The position numbers were made by a program, and so were the translations under genes. 64,000 nucleotides of DNA from JAUREX01 sp964472135. Its GTDB lineage: Bacteria > Pseudomonadota > Alphaproteobacteria > Rhodobacterales > Rhodobacteraceae. The DNA lies in the NCBI GenBank assembly GCA_964472135.1, contig CAYYJB010000002.1:35105-99104 (forward strand), read 5' to 3'. Below the pieces are notes generated by a model that worked only from the letters and a program-made list of their open reading frames with translations, was not told the DNA's origin and ran no database searches. Below, in pieces: positions 1 to 7,866 of the stretch; position 1 is the first letter of the stretch; the number at the start of each line of letters is the position of its first letter.

Positions 1-221
1 AGGATCTTTTCGACGCGCATCTGCCGCTCTTGCGGTACGAGCAGCAGCCGGGCCTCGGGCTGGCGGTGCGCAAGCATGTGCTGATGCGGCGCGGCGTCAT
101 CGCGCATGAGGGGCAGCGCAAGCCGGGCGCGGCGCTGAACGCGGCCGGGCGGGCGGATGTCGAATTCCTGCTCGGTCGACTCGCGCGGCACGATCCGCGC
201 GCGGCGCTCGGCCCTGCATGA
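1..221 (+). CDS. DapA/dihydrodipicolinate synthase family protein, C-terminal fragment
   Basis: The reading frame is open from the left edge of the window (first full codon at position 3) to a TGA at 219-221, giving the last 72 or so residues. The piece contains LPLLRYEQQPGLGLAVRKHVL followed by a Lys-Pro-Gly segment. This pattern is typical of the last helices of class I aldolase-type lyases of the DapA family, such as ketodeoxy-sugar-acid dehydratases and aldolases. The Schiff-base lysine and active-site loop lie outside the window, so the substrate cannot be named. The stop codon overlaps the next start (ATGA), indicating translational coupling to the DUF1643 gene. Family assignment is fairly sure; the exact enzyme is unknown. 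Confidence -1.
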   Translation, partial: DLFDAHLPLLRYEQQPGLGLAVRKHVLMRRGVIAHEGQRKPGAALNAAGRADVEFLLGRLARHDPRAALGPA

Positions 222-730
222 TCGAGCGCACCCACCAGAAGGGCGATGCCGCGAGCCGGGCGGTCTATTCGCCCTGCATGGCCTACCGCTTTGCCCTCGA
301 GCGTGTCTGGACGGCGGGGGCGCCCGCGATCCTCTTCGTGGCGCTGAACCCCTCGACCGCGACCGAGACAGAGAACGACCCGACCGTCGAGCGGTGCGAG
401 CGGCGCGCGCGCGCCATGGGCTATGGCGGGTTTGCGGTCGCCAACATCTTCGCCCTGCGCGCGACCGACCCCCGCGACATGCGCGCCCATCCCGAGCCCG
501 TGGGGGATGGCAACGATGCCGCGATCTTGCGGGCCGCAGGGCGGGCGCAGCGCATCATCGCCTGTTGGGGCGCGCATGGGGCGCATCTGGGGCGCGGTGC
601 GGCGGTGGCGCGGCTGCTGCGCGCCGCCGGGCACACGCTCTGGCATCTCGGCCTGACGCGGGACGGGGCGCCGCGCCATCCGCTCTATCTGCCCTATTCC
701 CGCCCCCCCGAACCGTGGGAGGCCGCATGA
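218..730 (+). CDS. DUF1643 domain-containing protein
   Basis: The product is 170 residues and soluble, with no signal peptide. The motif LFVALNPSTA near residue 40, followed by ND-T-ER-C and a later CWGAHG segment, is the hallmark of the DUF1643 family. No biochemical role is known to me for this family. The start is the ATG of an ATGA overlap with the DapA-like gene. The gene's own stop overlaps the start of the next gene in the same way, so the three genes probably form one transcript. The function is left open. Confidence -1.
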   Translation: MIERTHQKGDAASRAVYSPCMAYRFALERVWTAGAPAILFVALNPSTATETENDPTVERCERRARAMGYGGFAVANIFALRATDPRDMRAHPEPVGDGNDAAILRAAGRAQRIIACWGAHGAHLGRGAAVARLLRAAGHTLWHLGLTRDGAPRHPLYLPYSRPPEPWEAA

Positions 731-978
731 GCGCGCCCGACACCGATGAGCTGGTCGCGGCCGTCGAGGCGCTGCGGCGCGAACTCGCGCGCCGGCCCGG
801 GCCGGTCGCGACCCTGATGTGGCAGCTCGCGCGGGGGCTGGCCTTCGGGCTTGGCACCGCGCTCGGCGCGAGCCTGCTCGTGTCGTTCCTCGGCTGGTGG
901 CTCGGGCAACTCGAGATCCTCCCCATCGTCGGCGAATGGGCCGCCGAGATCCTGCGCGAGATCGAGACGCGCCGCTAA
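727..978 (+). CDS. small membrane protein, DUF5665-like
   Basis: The product is 83 residues: a charged N-terminus (about residues 1-25), then one or two hydrophobic segments (about 28-58, rich in Gly, Ala, Leu and Trp), then a short acidic/basic tail. This matches the small DUF5665-type membrane proteins common in Alphaproteobacteria, whose function is unknown. The start is the ATG in an ATGA overlap with the DUF1643 gene; longer in-frame starts upstream would overrun that gene. Its TAA stop overlaps, tail to tail, the stop of the RTX-repeat gene on the other strand. Confidence -1.
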   Translation: MSAPDTDELVAAVEALRRELARRPGPVATLMWQLARGLAFGLGTALGASLLVSFLGWWLGQLEILPIVGEWAAEILREIETRR

Positions 979-1991
979 CCCGCGCGCCAGAGGTCGGCAT
1001 CGGGCGGGGCGCGCTCGATCGCGATGTCGGCGGCCGAGAGGGTCGGCGCCCCCGCCACGATCGCGACGGTCGCGCCGTCGATCCGCACGCTGACCTCGCC
1101 CTCGGCCGGGCCGGGCGCCACGGTCACGACGCCCCCGTGGCCCTCGGGCAGGACGAGGACGAGGGCATCGTGCCCGGCCTCGAAATCGGTGATGCGGGCG
1201 ATGCCGCCCTCGTCGAACCATTCGCCCAGCACGAAGCGGTCCGCGCCCTCGCCGCCCGTCGCCACATCGCCGGGGCCCGCGAGGATCAGGTCCGCCCCCG
1301 TCCCCCCGTTGAGGAAATTGCCGAGATCGGCCGGATCGCCCGCGATCGCGCCTGTCAGCACATCGCGCCCCGACCCGCCGTCGAGGGTGTCGTGCCCCGC
1401 GCCCCCGCTGAGCAGATCGTTGCCCGCCCCGCCGTCGAGCCAATCGTCGCCCGCCCCCCCGGCCAGGTCGTCATCACCATCCCCGCCGCGCAGCACGTCA
1501 TCGCCCGCGCCGCCATCGAGCGCATCGTTCCCCGCCCCGCCCCAGAGCGAATCCGCCCCCTCGCCGCCCGAAAGCGTGTCGTCGCCCTCGCCCCCGCGCA
1601 GGATGTCGTTGCCCGGCCCGCCCCGGAGCAGGTCCGCATCCGCCCCGCCGTCGATCTGGTCGTCGCCCGCCCCGCCGAAAAGGAGGTCGCGCCCCGCACC
1701 GCCGTCGAGCCCGTCGCCATCCGGCCCCGCGGTGATGAGGTCGTCACCTGCCCCACCTGACAGCACATTCCCCCCCGGGCCGCCTGCCAGGATGACCCCG
1801 ACGCCGCCGCCGACATAGGATATCAGATTGTCCGCCGCCGGCGCGCTGCCGTGCGCACCGAGCCCGTCCACCGTCGGGTCGCCTTCATCCTCATCGGATG
1901 ACGATGCGGGCGCCCCGCCTTCATCGGAAAGCAGCGCGGTTGCCATGCCGCCAGCGGCGATCAGGCCGAGAAGCCCCAACAGCTCATACAT
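975..1991 (-). CDS. membrane-anchored RTX (calcium-binding nonapeptide repeat) protein
   Basis: The product is 338 residues. It starts with a hydrophobic helix (LLGLLGLIAAGGMATALL, about residues 4-21), followed by an acidic Ser/Asp/Glu linker. From about residue 75 to 230 there are many tandem GG-x-G-x-D-x-L-x nonapeptides, which fold as a Ca2+-binding beta-roll, and a C-terminal domain of about 100 residues follows. Classical RTX proteins carry a C-terminal type I secretion signal. Here the N-terminal helix instead suggests anchoring in the inner membrane or an unusual export route. No ABC/HlyD/TolC secretion genes are adjacent. The chosen ATG has a GGGGGTGAGG ribosome-binding site; longer in-frame extensions upstream look non-coding. 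The role is unknown, perhaps adhesion or cell-surface calcium binding. Confidence -1.
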   Translation of the reverse strand: MYELLGLLGLIAAGGMATALLSDEGGAPASSSDEDEGDPTVDGLGAHGSAPAADNLISYVGGGVGVILAGGPGGNVLSGGAGDDLITAGPDGDGLDGGAGRDLLFGGAGDDQIDGGADADLLRGGPGNDILRGGEGDDTLSGGEGADSLWGGAGNDALDGGAGDDVLRGGDGDDDLAGGAGDDWLDGGAGNDLLSGGAGHDTLDGGSGRDVLTGAIAGDPADLGNFLNGGTGADLILAGPGDVATGGEGADRFVLGEWFDEGGIARITDFEAGHDALVLVLPEGHGGVVTVAPGPAEGEVSVRIDGATVAIVAGAPTLSAADIAIERAPPDADLWRAG

Positions 1992-2226
1992 CCTCACCCC
2001 CGAAGGCGCGCCCCCGCGCCCCGGCCCCGTGCCACCCGAAGTGGACACATCACCCCGACCGCAACCCTGACACGCGAATGCGGCGAAATCGGGGCGGCGC
2101 ACGCGGGGGCTTTTCTTTGCGCCGCATCTCGCGTATCGGCTGGCCACCGCGCGAGGTCCGCGCGGCACACTCCACCGGCCCTGCTGGACGACATCCCGGC
2201 TTGCGCCCCATCCGAAAGGAGCCCCG

Positions 2227-2496
2227 ATGTCGATCTCGGCCGAAGACAAGACCCGCGTGATCGCGGAATATGCGACCAAACCCGGCGACACCGGTTCGCC
2301 CGAGGTGCAGGTCGCGGTGCTCTCGACGCGCATCGCCGCGCTGACCGAGCACTTCAAGACCCACAAGAAGGACAACCACTCGCGCCGCGGCCTGCTGAAG
2401 CTCGTGGCCCAGCGCCGCAAGCTGCTCGATTACGTCAAGAGCCGCGACGCCGCGCGCTATCAGGACCTGATCGCCCGCCTCGGCCTGCGCCGCTGA
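2227..2496 (+). CDS. rpsO: 30S ribosomal protein S15
   Basis: The product is 89 residues, the normal length. It begins MSISAEDKTRVI and contains TGSPEVQ, the LTEHFK-HKKD-HSRRGL core and a C-terminal YQDLIARLGLRR, all diagnostic for S15. S15 binds 16S rRNA early in small-subunit assembly. A good ribosome-binding site (AAAGGAG) lies 6 nt before the ATG. The gene is followed by a strong intrinsic terminator and then pnp. The rpsO-pnp order is widely conserved in bacteria, and the terminator implies that S15 mRNA is mostly made separately from pnp. Confidence -1.
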   Translation: MSISAEDKTRVIAEYATKPGDTGSPEVQVAVLSTRIAALTEHFKTHKKDNHSRRGLLKLVAQRRKLLDYVKSRDAARYQDLIARLGLRR

Positions 2497-2520
2497 CGCG
2501 GGCGCCCCTGCCACGACAGT

Positions 2521-2553
2521 AAGGCGCGCCCCCGTGGCGCGCCTTTGCATTTT
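2521..2553 (+). terminator. intrinsic terminator after rpsO
   Basis: A perfect 10-bp stem (AAGGCGCGCC at 2521-2530, GGCGCGCCTT at 2536-2545) encloses a 5-nt loop (CCCGT). It is followed by TGCATTTT, a T-rich run that is rare in this GC-rich sequence. It starts 24 nt after the rpsO stop. It is the clearest Rho-independent terminator in the window. Confidence -1.
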
Positions 2554-2724
2554 GCGCGCGCGCCGTCGCCGCTTTCCAAGGGCTTTGTTTTCCTGTATGG
2601 CGCGCCCATCTGAGATGGAGCCCCTGCCCCCGGGGCGCCTGATGATGCGAGGGGGCGGCGGCAATGGGGCCGCGAACATGGGAGACACGGGATGGGCCCG
2701 TGGGTGCTCCCCAGAGGATGATGG

Positions 2725-4866
2725 ATGTTCAATATCACGAGAAAATCGATCCAGTGGGGCGAAGAGACGCTGACACTGGAAACGGGGCGCGTCGCCCGTC
2801 AGGCGGACGGGTCGGTCATCGCCACGCTCGGCGAGACCTCGGTCATGGCCAACGTGACCTTCGCCAAATCCGCCAAGCCCGGGCAGGACTTCTTCCCGCT
2901 CACGGTGCACTATCAGGAACGCTACTATGCCGCGGGCAAGATCCCCGGCGGCTTCTTCAAGCGCGAGGCGCGGCCGTCCGAGAAGGAGACGCTGGTTTCG
3001 CGTCTGATCGACCGCCCGATCCGCCCGCTCTTTGTCGACGGGTTCCGCAACGAGGTCCTCATCATCGTCACGGTGCTGAGCCATGACCTCGTGAACGAGC
3101 CCGACATCGTCGCGATGATCGCGGCGTCGGCCGCGCTCACGGTTTCGGGCGTGCCCTTCATGGGGCCGATCGGGGCGGCGCGCGTGGGCTTCACCAAGGG
3201 GGGCTATGTGCTCAACCCCTCGGTCGACGACATGCAGAACCTGCGCGGCAATCCCGACCAGCGGCTCGACCTCGTGATCGCGGGGACGAAGGATGCCGTC
3301 ATGATGGTCGAATCCGAAGCCTATGAGCTGTCGGAAGCCGAGATGCTCGGCGCGGTCAAGTTCGGCCACGAGGCGATGCAGCCGGTGATCGACCTCATCG
3401 TCGATTTCGCCGAGGATTCGGCGCGCGAGCCCTTCGACTTCGCCCCGCCGGACTTCGGCGCGCTCTATGCCAAGGTGAAGGCGGCGGGCGAGGGCGCGAT
3501 GCGCGCGGCCTTCGCGGTGCGCGACAAGCAGCAGCGCCACCACGCCATCGACGCGGCCCGCGCCACGATCCGCGCGGCACTTTCGCCCGAGGAACTGGCC
3601 GACGCGAACCTCGGCGAGTGCTTCAAGAAGCTCGAGGCCTCGGTGCTGCGGGGCGACATCATCGGGGGCGGCGCGCGCATCGACGGGCGCGACACCCGCA
3701 CCGTGCGCCCCATCGTGTGCGAGACGGGCGTGCTGCCGCGCACGCATGGCTCGGCCCTCTTCACCCGGGGCGAGACGCAATCGCTCTGCGTCACCACGCT
3801 CGGCACGGGCGAGGACGAGCAGATCATCGATGCGCTACACGGCAATTCGCGCCAGAACTTCCTGCTGCACTACAACTTCCCGCCCTATTCGGTGGGCGAG
3901 GTCGGCCGCTTCGGCCCCCCCGGCCGGCGCGAGATCGGGCACGGCAAGCTCGCGTGGCGGGCGCTTCAGGCGGTGCTGCCGCCGGCGACCGAGTTCCCCT
4001 ACACGATCCGCATCGTCTCGGAGATCACCGAATCGAACGGGTCGTCCTCGATGGCGACCGTCTGCGGCGGCTCGCTCGCGATGATGGATGCGGGCGTGCC
4101 GCTGAAGGCGCCGGTCGCGGGCGTCGCCATGGGCCTCATCCTCGAGGATGACGGCCGCTGGGCGGTGCTGACCGACATCCTCGGCGACGAGGACCATCTG
4201 GGCGACATGGATTTCAAGGTCGCGGGCACCGCGAACGGGATCACCTCGCTCCAGATGGACATCAAGGTGGCGGGCATCACGCCCGCGATCATGGAGCAGG
4301 CGCTGTCGCAGGCCAAGGACGGGCGGATGCACATCCTTGGCGAAATGGCCAAGGCCATCTCGGCCCCGGCGGGCTTCAGCGAATACGCGCCGAAGATCGA
4401 GACGCTGACGATCCCCACCGACAAGATCCGCGAAGTGATCGGCTCGGGCGGCAAGGTCATCCGCGAGATCGTCGAGACCTCGGGCGCCAAGGTCGACATC
4501 AACGACGACGGGGTGATCAAGATCGCCTCGAGCTCGGCCGATGCGATCAAGCGCGCCTATGACATGATCTGGTCGATCGTCGCCGAACCCGAAGTGGGCC
4601 GGATCTATACCGGCAAGGTCGTGAAGCTCGTCGATTTCGGCGCCTTCGTGAACTTCTTCGGCAAGCGCGACGGCCTCGTGCACGTCAGCCAGATCTCGGC
4701 CAAGCGCCTCAACCATCCCAACGAGGCGCTGAAGGAAGGCCAGGAGGTCAAGGTCAAGCTTCTGGGCTTCGATGAACGCGGCAAGGTCCGGCTCGGCATG
4801 CGGATGGTCGATCAGGAGACCGGCGCCGAGATCGTCGAGAAGAAGGCCGAGGCCGAAGAGGCCTGA
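2725..4866 (+). CDS. pnp: polyribonucleotide nucleotidyltransferase (PNPase)
   Basis: The product is 713 residues, the usual size. It degrades RNA 3' to 5' phosphorolytically and forms a trimer that takes part in degradosome-type mRNA turnover. Two RNase PH-like domains are visible; the second carries FTRGETQSL and the YNFPPYSVGE-GR-G-P-RREIGHG active-site stretch. A linker, a KH domain (GSGGK at about residue 572, preceded by IPTDKIREVI) and a C-terminal S1 domain (GKVVKLVDFGAFV to VKLLGFDERGKVRLGM) follow. The start ATG has an AGAGGA site upstream. The 228 nt between rpsO and this gene hold the rpsO terminator and presumably the pnp promoter. Identification is certain. Confidence -1.
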   Translation: MFNITRKSIQWGEETLTLETGRVARQADGSVIATLGETSVMANVTFAKSAKPGQDFFPLTVHYQERYYAAGKIPGGFFKREARPSEKETLVSRLIDRPIRPLFVDGFRNEVLIIVTVLSHDLVNEPDIVAMIAASAALTVSGVPFMGPIGAARVGFTKGGYVLNPSVDDMQNLRGNPDQRLDLVIAGTKDAVMMVESEAYELSEAEMLGAVKFGHEAMQPVIDLIVDFAEDSAREPFDFAPPDFGALYAKVKAAGEGAMRAAFAVRDKQQRHHAIDAARATIRAALSPEELADANLGECFKKLEASVLRGDIIGGGARIDGRDTRTVRPIVCETGVLPRTHGSALFTRGETQSLCVTTLGTGEDEQIIDALHGNSRQNFLLHYNFPPYSVGEVGRFGPPGRREIGHGKLAWRALQAVLPPATEFPYTIRIVSEITESNGSSSMATVCGGSLAMMDAGVPLKAPVAGVAMGLILEDDGRWAVLTDILGDEDHLGDMDFKVAGTANGITSLQMDIKVAGITPAIMEQALSQAKDGRMHILGEMAKAISAPAGFSEYAPKIETLTIPTDKIREVIGSGGKVIREIVETSGAKVDINDDGVIKIASSSADAIKRAYDMIWSIVAEPEVGRIYTGKVVKLVDFGAFVNFFGKRDGLVHVSQISAKRLNHPNEALKEGQEVKVKLLGFDERGKVRLGMRMVDQETGAEIVEKKAEAEEA

Positions 4867-4885
4867 GCACCCGATCTGGCGCGGC

Positions 4886-5710
4886 CTAGAGCAGGTCGCG
4901 CCAGCCTTCGGGCAGGCGGATGACGCGCAGGCGGTCGCGCCCGGGCTTGTTCCAGGCATAGATCGGGCGCCAGAGGCTCTGGCGTCGGCGCGCCAGATCG
5001 AAGACCTCCGCCCCCCCGGGGGCGGTGGCGGCCCCGGCCTTCAGCGCCTCGGCCGCGCCCGCACGCCGCGCCGCATGCGCGCCCCAGCCCTGCGCCGCGA
5101 GCTCGGGCGCCACGGGCCCCGGCCCGTCCACCAGCCCCAGATGCAGCAGATAGAGCGCCGGGTCGATGCGGAAGTTCCGCCCCTTCATCCGGTGCAGCCC
5201 CGCCCCCCAGCGCACGGGCCGGGTGGCGACGACGGGCTTGGTATAGCGCGAGTTCACGACGCCGAAGCGGCGCTGGTGCAGCACCGGCGCGCCGGGGTCG
5301 AGCGGCCCCTCGCCCGGGCCGGGCGCGATGTCGATCCCGAGCGCCGAGACGCCCGCATGCCCCACCCCCGCCAGATGCGCCGCGAGGTCGTGGCCCGCTG
5401 CCGGGTCGAGGAGCAGCATCTCGTCGATGTCGGTCGCGACGACGACGTCATAGGCGGCAAAGAGCGCCGCCGCCATGTCCGAGATGATGCCCGCCCGGCG
5501 CCGGTCGCCCACCTCGCGCGGCAAGGCCCGGTGCGGCAGGCGCAGGATGTTGGCGCCCGTGCCCTCGGGGGCGGGCTGGTCGGTACCGTCGAGGATCAGA
5601 AAGCAGTTCTCCGCCCCGAAGGCCCGGCCGTAATGGCCAAGCCAGAGCCGCGCGAAGATGCCCGGGTTGCGCGCCATGGTCACGGCGCAGACCCGGCCCC
5701 GCACGGTCAT
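4886..5710 (-). CDS. glycosyltransferase family 2-like protein
   Basis: The product is 274 residues. The N-terminus (VCAVTMARNPGIFARLWLGHY) and the DID motif at about residues 94-96 (VVVATDIDEMLLLDP) fit a GT-A fold nucleotide-sugar transferase. They most resemble the family 2/family 92-like proteins common in alphaproteobacterial polysaccharide loci; the DID would bind the metal and nucleotide-sugar. There is no membrane segment, so it probably acts at the cytoplasmic face. The gene overlaps the end of the GT8 gene by ATGA, so the two are translationally coupled. Donor and acceptor cannot be told from sequence. Only 19 nt separate its stop from the convergent pnp stop. Confidence -1.
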   Translation of the reverse strand: MTVRGRVCAVTMARNPGIFARLWLGHYGRAFGAENCFLILDGTDQPAPEGTGANILRLPHRALPREVGDRRRAGIISDMAAALFAAYDVVVATDIDEMLLLDPAAGHDLAAHLAGVGHAGVSALGIDIAPGPGEGPLDPGAPVLHQRRFGVVNSRYTKPVVATRPVRWGAGLHRMKGRNFRIDPALYLLHLGLVDGPGPVAPELAAQGWGAHAARRAGAAEALKAGAATAPGGAEVFDLARRRQSLWRPIYAWNKPGRDRLRVIRLPEGWRDLL

Positions 5711-6750
5711 CCGCGAACCTCGAAATCATCGGCGAAGCGGCCCTCGTTGGGCAGGAAGCGGTGCGCGTTGAGCGCGTGCCAGAGCAGGACGCGCAGATGC
5801 GCGAACCTGTGCTCTCCGATCCGCAATCCGTCCTGCACACCCGCAAGGGCCGCCGCATCGGGATAATCCTCGGTGAAGAAGCGGCGGTATTCCTGCGTGA
5901 AGCGGCGCGGAAAGCCGCCATAGCTGCCCTTGAACGGTTTGCGCCGCCCGATGAAGTGATAAATACACACATCGAACATGGCCGCGAAATACATGGTCTG
6001 ATGGGAGTATTCGTAATTCCAGACCAGCGAGAGCTCGGCCCAGGCATCGCGAAAGAGGATGTTGAGGATCGTCTGATCGTGAAAGAAGCGCCGCGCGCGC
6101 TGCAATTCTTGCAACGTCTCGGCATGCTCGGTCGCAAAGGCGATGGCGCGGCGTGCGACATCGGCGGCCATAAACCCCGCCACATCGATGAGCAGCACGC
6201 CCGAGTTGAAATAGCGGTGGTGCCCCTCGACGAAGGGGGCGGTGTCGGCGGGGCGGCGGTCGGGCTTGCGCAGCTGGATCATGTCGCGCACCGCACCGAG
6301 CGCCCTGCCCCCGAGATCGAGCCCGAGCAGCCGGTCGAGATCGCCGCGCTGATAGAACACGTCGGCATCGAGATAGAGCAGCCGGTCGTAGTCGTCCGCC
6401 AGCATCGCGGGCGCGAAGATGCGCAGATAAGCCACGAGCGAGATGCGCGCATCGGTCGCCAGCAGATCGGCAAGGGCCGCGAAATCGACGGTCAGGATGC
6501 GGATGCGCCCATCCGCCCAGATCGGGTGGGCGCCGGGGTCATGGTCGGTCAGGATGCACAGGTCGAAGCCCCGCGCGGGGCATTTGCGGGCGATCTGGTC
6601 CGCCACGAACAGCGCATAGGGGAAAAAGCCACGATCGACGCAAAAGAACACCGCCCGCCGATGGCGGGCGGGCGCGGTGAAGGCGCGGATCGCGACCGCT
6701 GCCCCGCTGCGCAGGTCGGGGGCGGCGCTGGGCGGCGCGGGGTCGGTCAT
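5707..6750 (-). CDS. glycosyltransferase family 8 protein
   Basis: The product is 347 residues. It shows the GT8 layout: AVFFCVDRGFFPYA near residue 33, the metal-binding DAD motif at 128-130 (LLYLDADVFY), FNSGVLLIDV for substrate contact, HDQTILNILF, and HFIGRRKPF matching the conserved H-x-x-G-x-x-KPW motif. GT8 enzymes are retaining, Mn2+-dependent transferases, often galactosyl- or glucosyltransferases of lipopolysaccharide cores. It is the first gene of a two-gene operon with the family 2-like enzyme. The pair probably adds two sugars to an envelope polysaccharide; no other polysaccharide genes lie in the window. Confidence -1.
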   Translation of the reverse strand: MTDPAPPSAAPDLRSGAAVAIRAFTAPARHRRAVFFCVDRGFFPYALFVADQIARKCPARGFDLCILTDHDPGAHPIWADGRIRILTVDFAALADLLATDARISLVAYLRIFAPAMLADDYDRLLYLDADVFYQRGDLDRLLGLDLGGRALGAVRDMIQLRKPDRRPADTAPFVEGHHRYFNSGVLLIDVAGFMAADVARRAIAFATEHAETLQELQRARRFFHDQTILNILFRDAWAELSLVWNYEYSHQTMYFAAMFDVCIYHFIGRRKPFKGSYGGFPRRFTQEYRRFFTEDYPDAAALAGVQDGLRIGEHRFAHLRVLLWHALNAHRFLPNEGRFADDFEVRG

Positions 6751-6783
6751 GCGCGGGGCCTCGACGGTTTGCTCGGCCCGACC

Positions 6784-7689
6784 TTATATGGAGGGGAGTG
6801 CCGAAGCCAAGGCGCCCGTGTCGGTGATGACGCTTCGGGCGATCTCGAGAAAGGCCGCGACCGTCGGGCCCTTGCTGCGCTCGCGCAGGCAGATCAGCGT
6901 CTCGGACATCTCGGCACTGGAGGCGTCGCGCAGGCGCAGCGGATGCAGGCGGGGATCGTCGTCGAACTCGGACGCGGCGACGAAGCCGACGCCCGCCCCG
7001 CTCGCGACCAGTTCGCGCACCGCCTCGCGGCCCTGCGCCTCGATCGCGGGGGTAAGGATGATGCCCAGGCGATCGGCCGCTTCGAGGACGCGGGCGCGGG
7101 TGTTCGACCCCTTTTCGCGCAGCACCAGCGGATAGCGGGCGAGGGTCGGGAAATCGACGTCATCGACCCCCGCAAGCGCGTGGCCGCGCCCGACGAAGGC
7201 AAGGATCGGGGTCTGCGACAGCGCGACCGATTCGAACGCCGGGCCCGCCTCGGCATCGCCGATGATGCCCAGATCGGCCTCATAGGCATGGAGCGCCTCG
7301 TAGACCTCTCGGGTATTGCCGGTCGCGACCGTGATGCGCACGTCGGGGTGGGATGCGCGATAGGTCGGCAGGATGCGGCGCAGGTGATGGGCGGAATCGA
7401 CGACAAGCCGCAACACCCCCCGGCGCGGCCCGCTGCTTTGCGAGAGCAGCTCGAAGGCGTCCTGCTCGGTCTCGAACATCCGGCGCGTGACCGAGAGCAG
7501 CCGATCCCCGATCGGGGTCAGCACCACCTGCTTGCGACTGCGATCGAAGAGCAGCACGTCGAACTCGGTCTCGAGCTTGCGGACCTGATCCGAGATCGCG
7601 GGCTGGGTCAGGTTCAGCGCCTCGGCCGCGCGGGAAAAGCCGCCACGGGTCGCAACGTAGTGAAAGGCGCGAAGTTGGACGTAGCGCAT
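6784..7689 (-). CDS. LysR-family transcriptional regulator
   Basis: The product is 301 residues. An N-terminal winged helix-turn-helix (FHYVATRGGFSRAAEALNLTQPAIS-QVRKLE, residues about 7-40) is followed by a periplasmic-binding-protein-like effector domain (about 90-295). The N-terminus resembles the LysR subgroup often found beside 2-aminoethylphosphonate genes, but no phosphonate genes lie here, so that link is not claimed. I chose the ATG at 7689 over a GTG three codons upstream because GGTGGGG sits at a suitable distance before it. The gene is divergent from a dehydrogenase gene across 177 bp, the classic arrangement for a LysR protein controlling its neighbour in response to a metabolite. 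Confidence -1.
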   Translation of the reverse strand: MRYVQLRAFHYVATRGGFSRAAEALNLTQPAISDQVRKLETEFDVLLFDRSRKQVVLTPIGDRLLSVTRRMFETEQDAFELLSQSSGPRRGVLRLVVDSAHHLRRILPTYRASHPDVRITVATGNTREVYEALHAYEADLGIIGDAEAGPAFESVALSQTPILAFVGRGHALAGVDDVDFPTLARYPLVLREKGSNTRARVLEAADRLGIILTPAIEAQGREAVRELVASGAGVGFVAASEFDDDPRLHPLRLRDASSAEMSETLICLRERSKGPTVAAFLEIARSVITDTGALASALPSI

Positions 7690-7866
7690 CGACCCCACCC
7701 GAAAAGTGTAAACAGAATTTAGAACTCAACCGCCGCGAGGTCAATCCCCGTGGTCGCGGACAGGCCCGTCCGTGCCGCTTTGAGACGCGCAGCCCCACGA
7801 ACGCGGCACCAAACCGGCGCAACGCACGGTGCGGCATCGCAGCCCCCGGCGCAAGGAGGGACGGGC
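7690..7866. promoter_or_regulatory. divergent promoter region between lysR and the dehydrogenase gene
   Basis: This 177-bp gap lies between two divergent starts. An AT-rich patch at about 7701-7731 (AAAAGTGTAAACAGAATTTAGAA) stands out from the GC-rich surroundings and is the likely place for the promoter and LysR binding sites (T-N11-A type). An AGGAGGGA ribosome-binding site for the dehydrogenase lies at about 7854-7861. No exact operator can be assigned from sequence alone. Confidence -1.

Noticed and set aside
819..2070. Long open frames on the plus strand across the RTX gene, rich in Ala, Pro and Arg.
   Set aside because: They are antisense shadows of the nonapeptide repeats: repeated DNA with high GC stays open in several frames. 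They show no family resemblance, and the minus-strand frame has clear RTX motifs.
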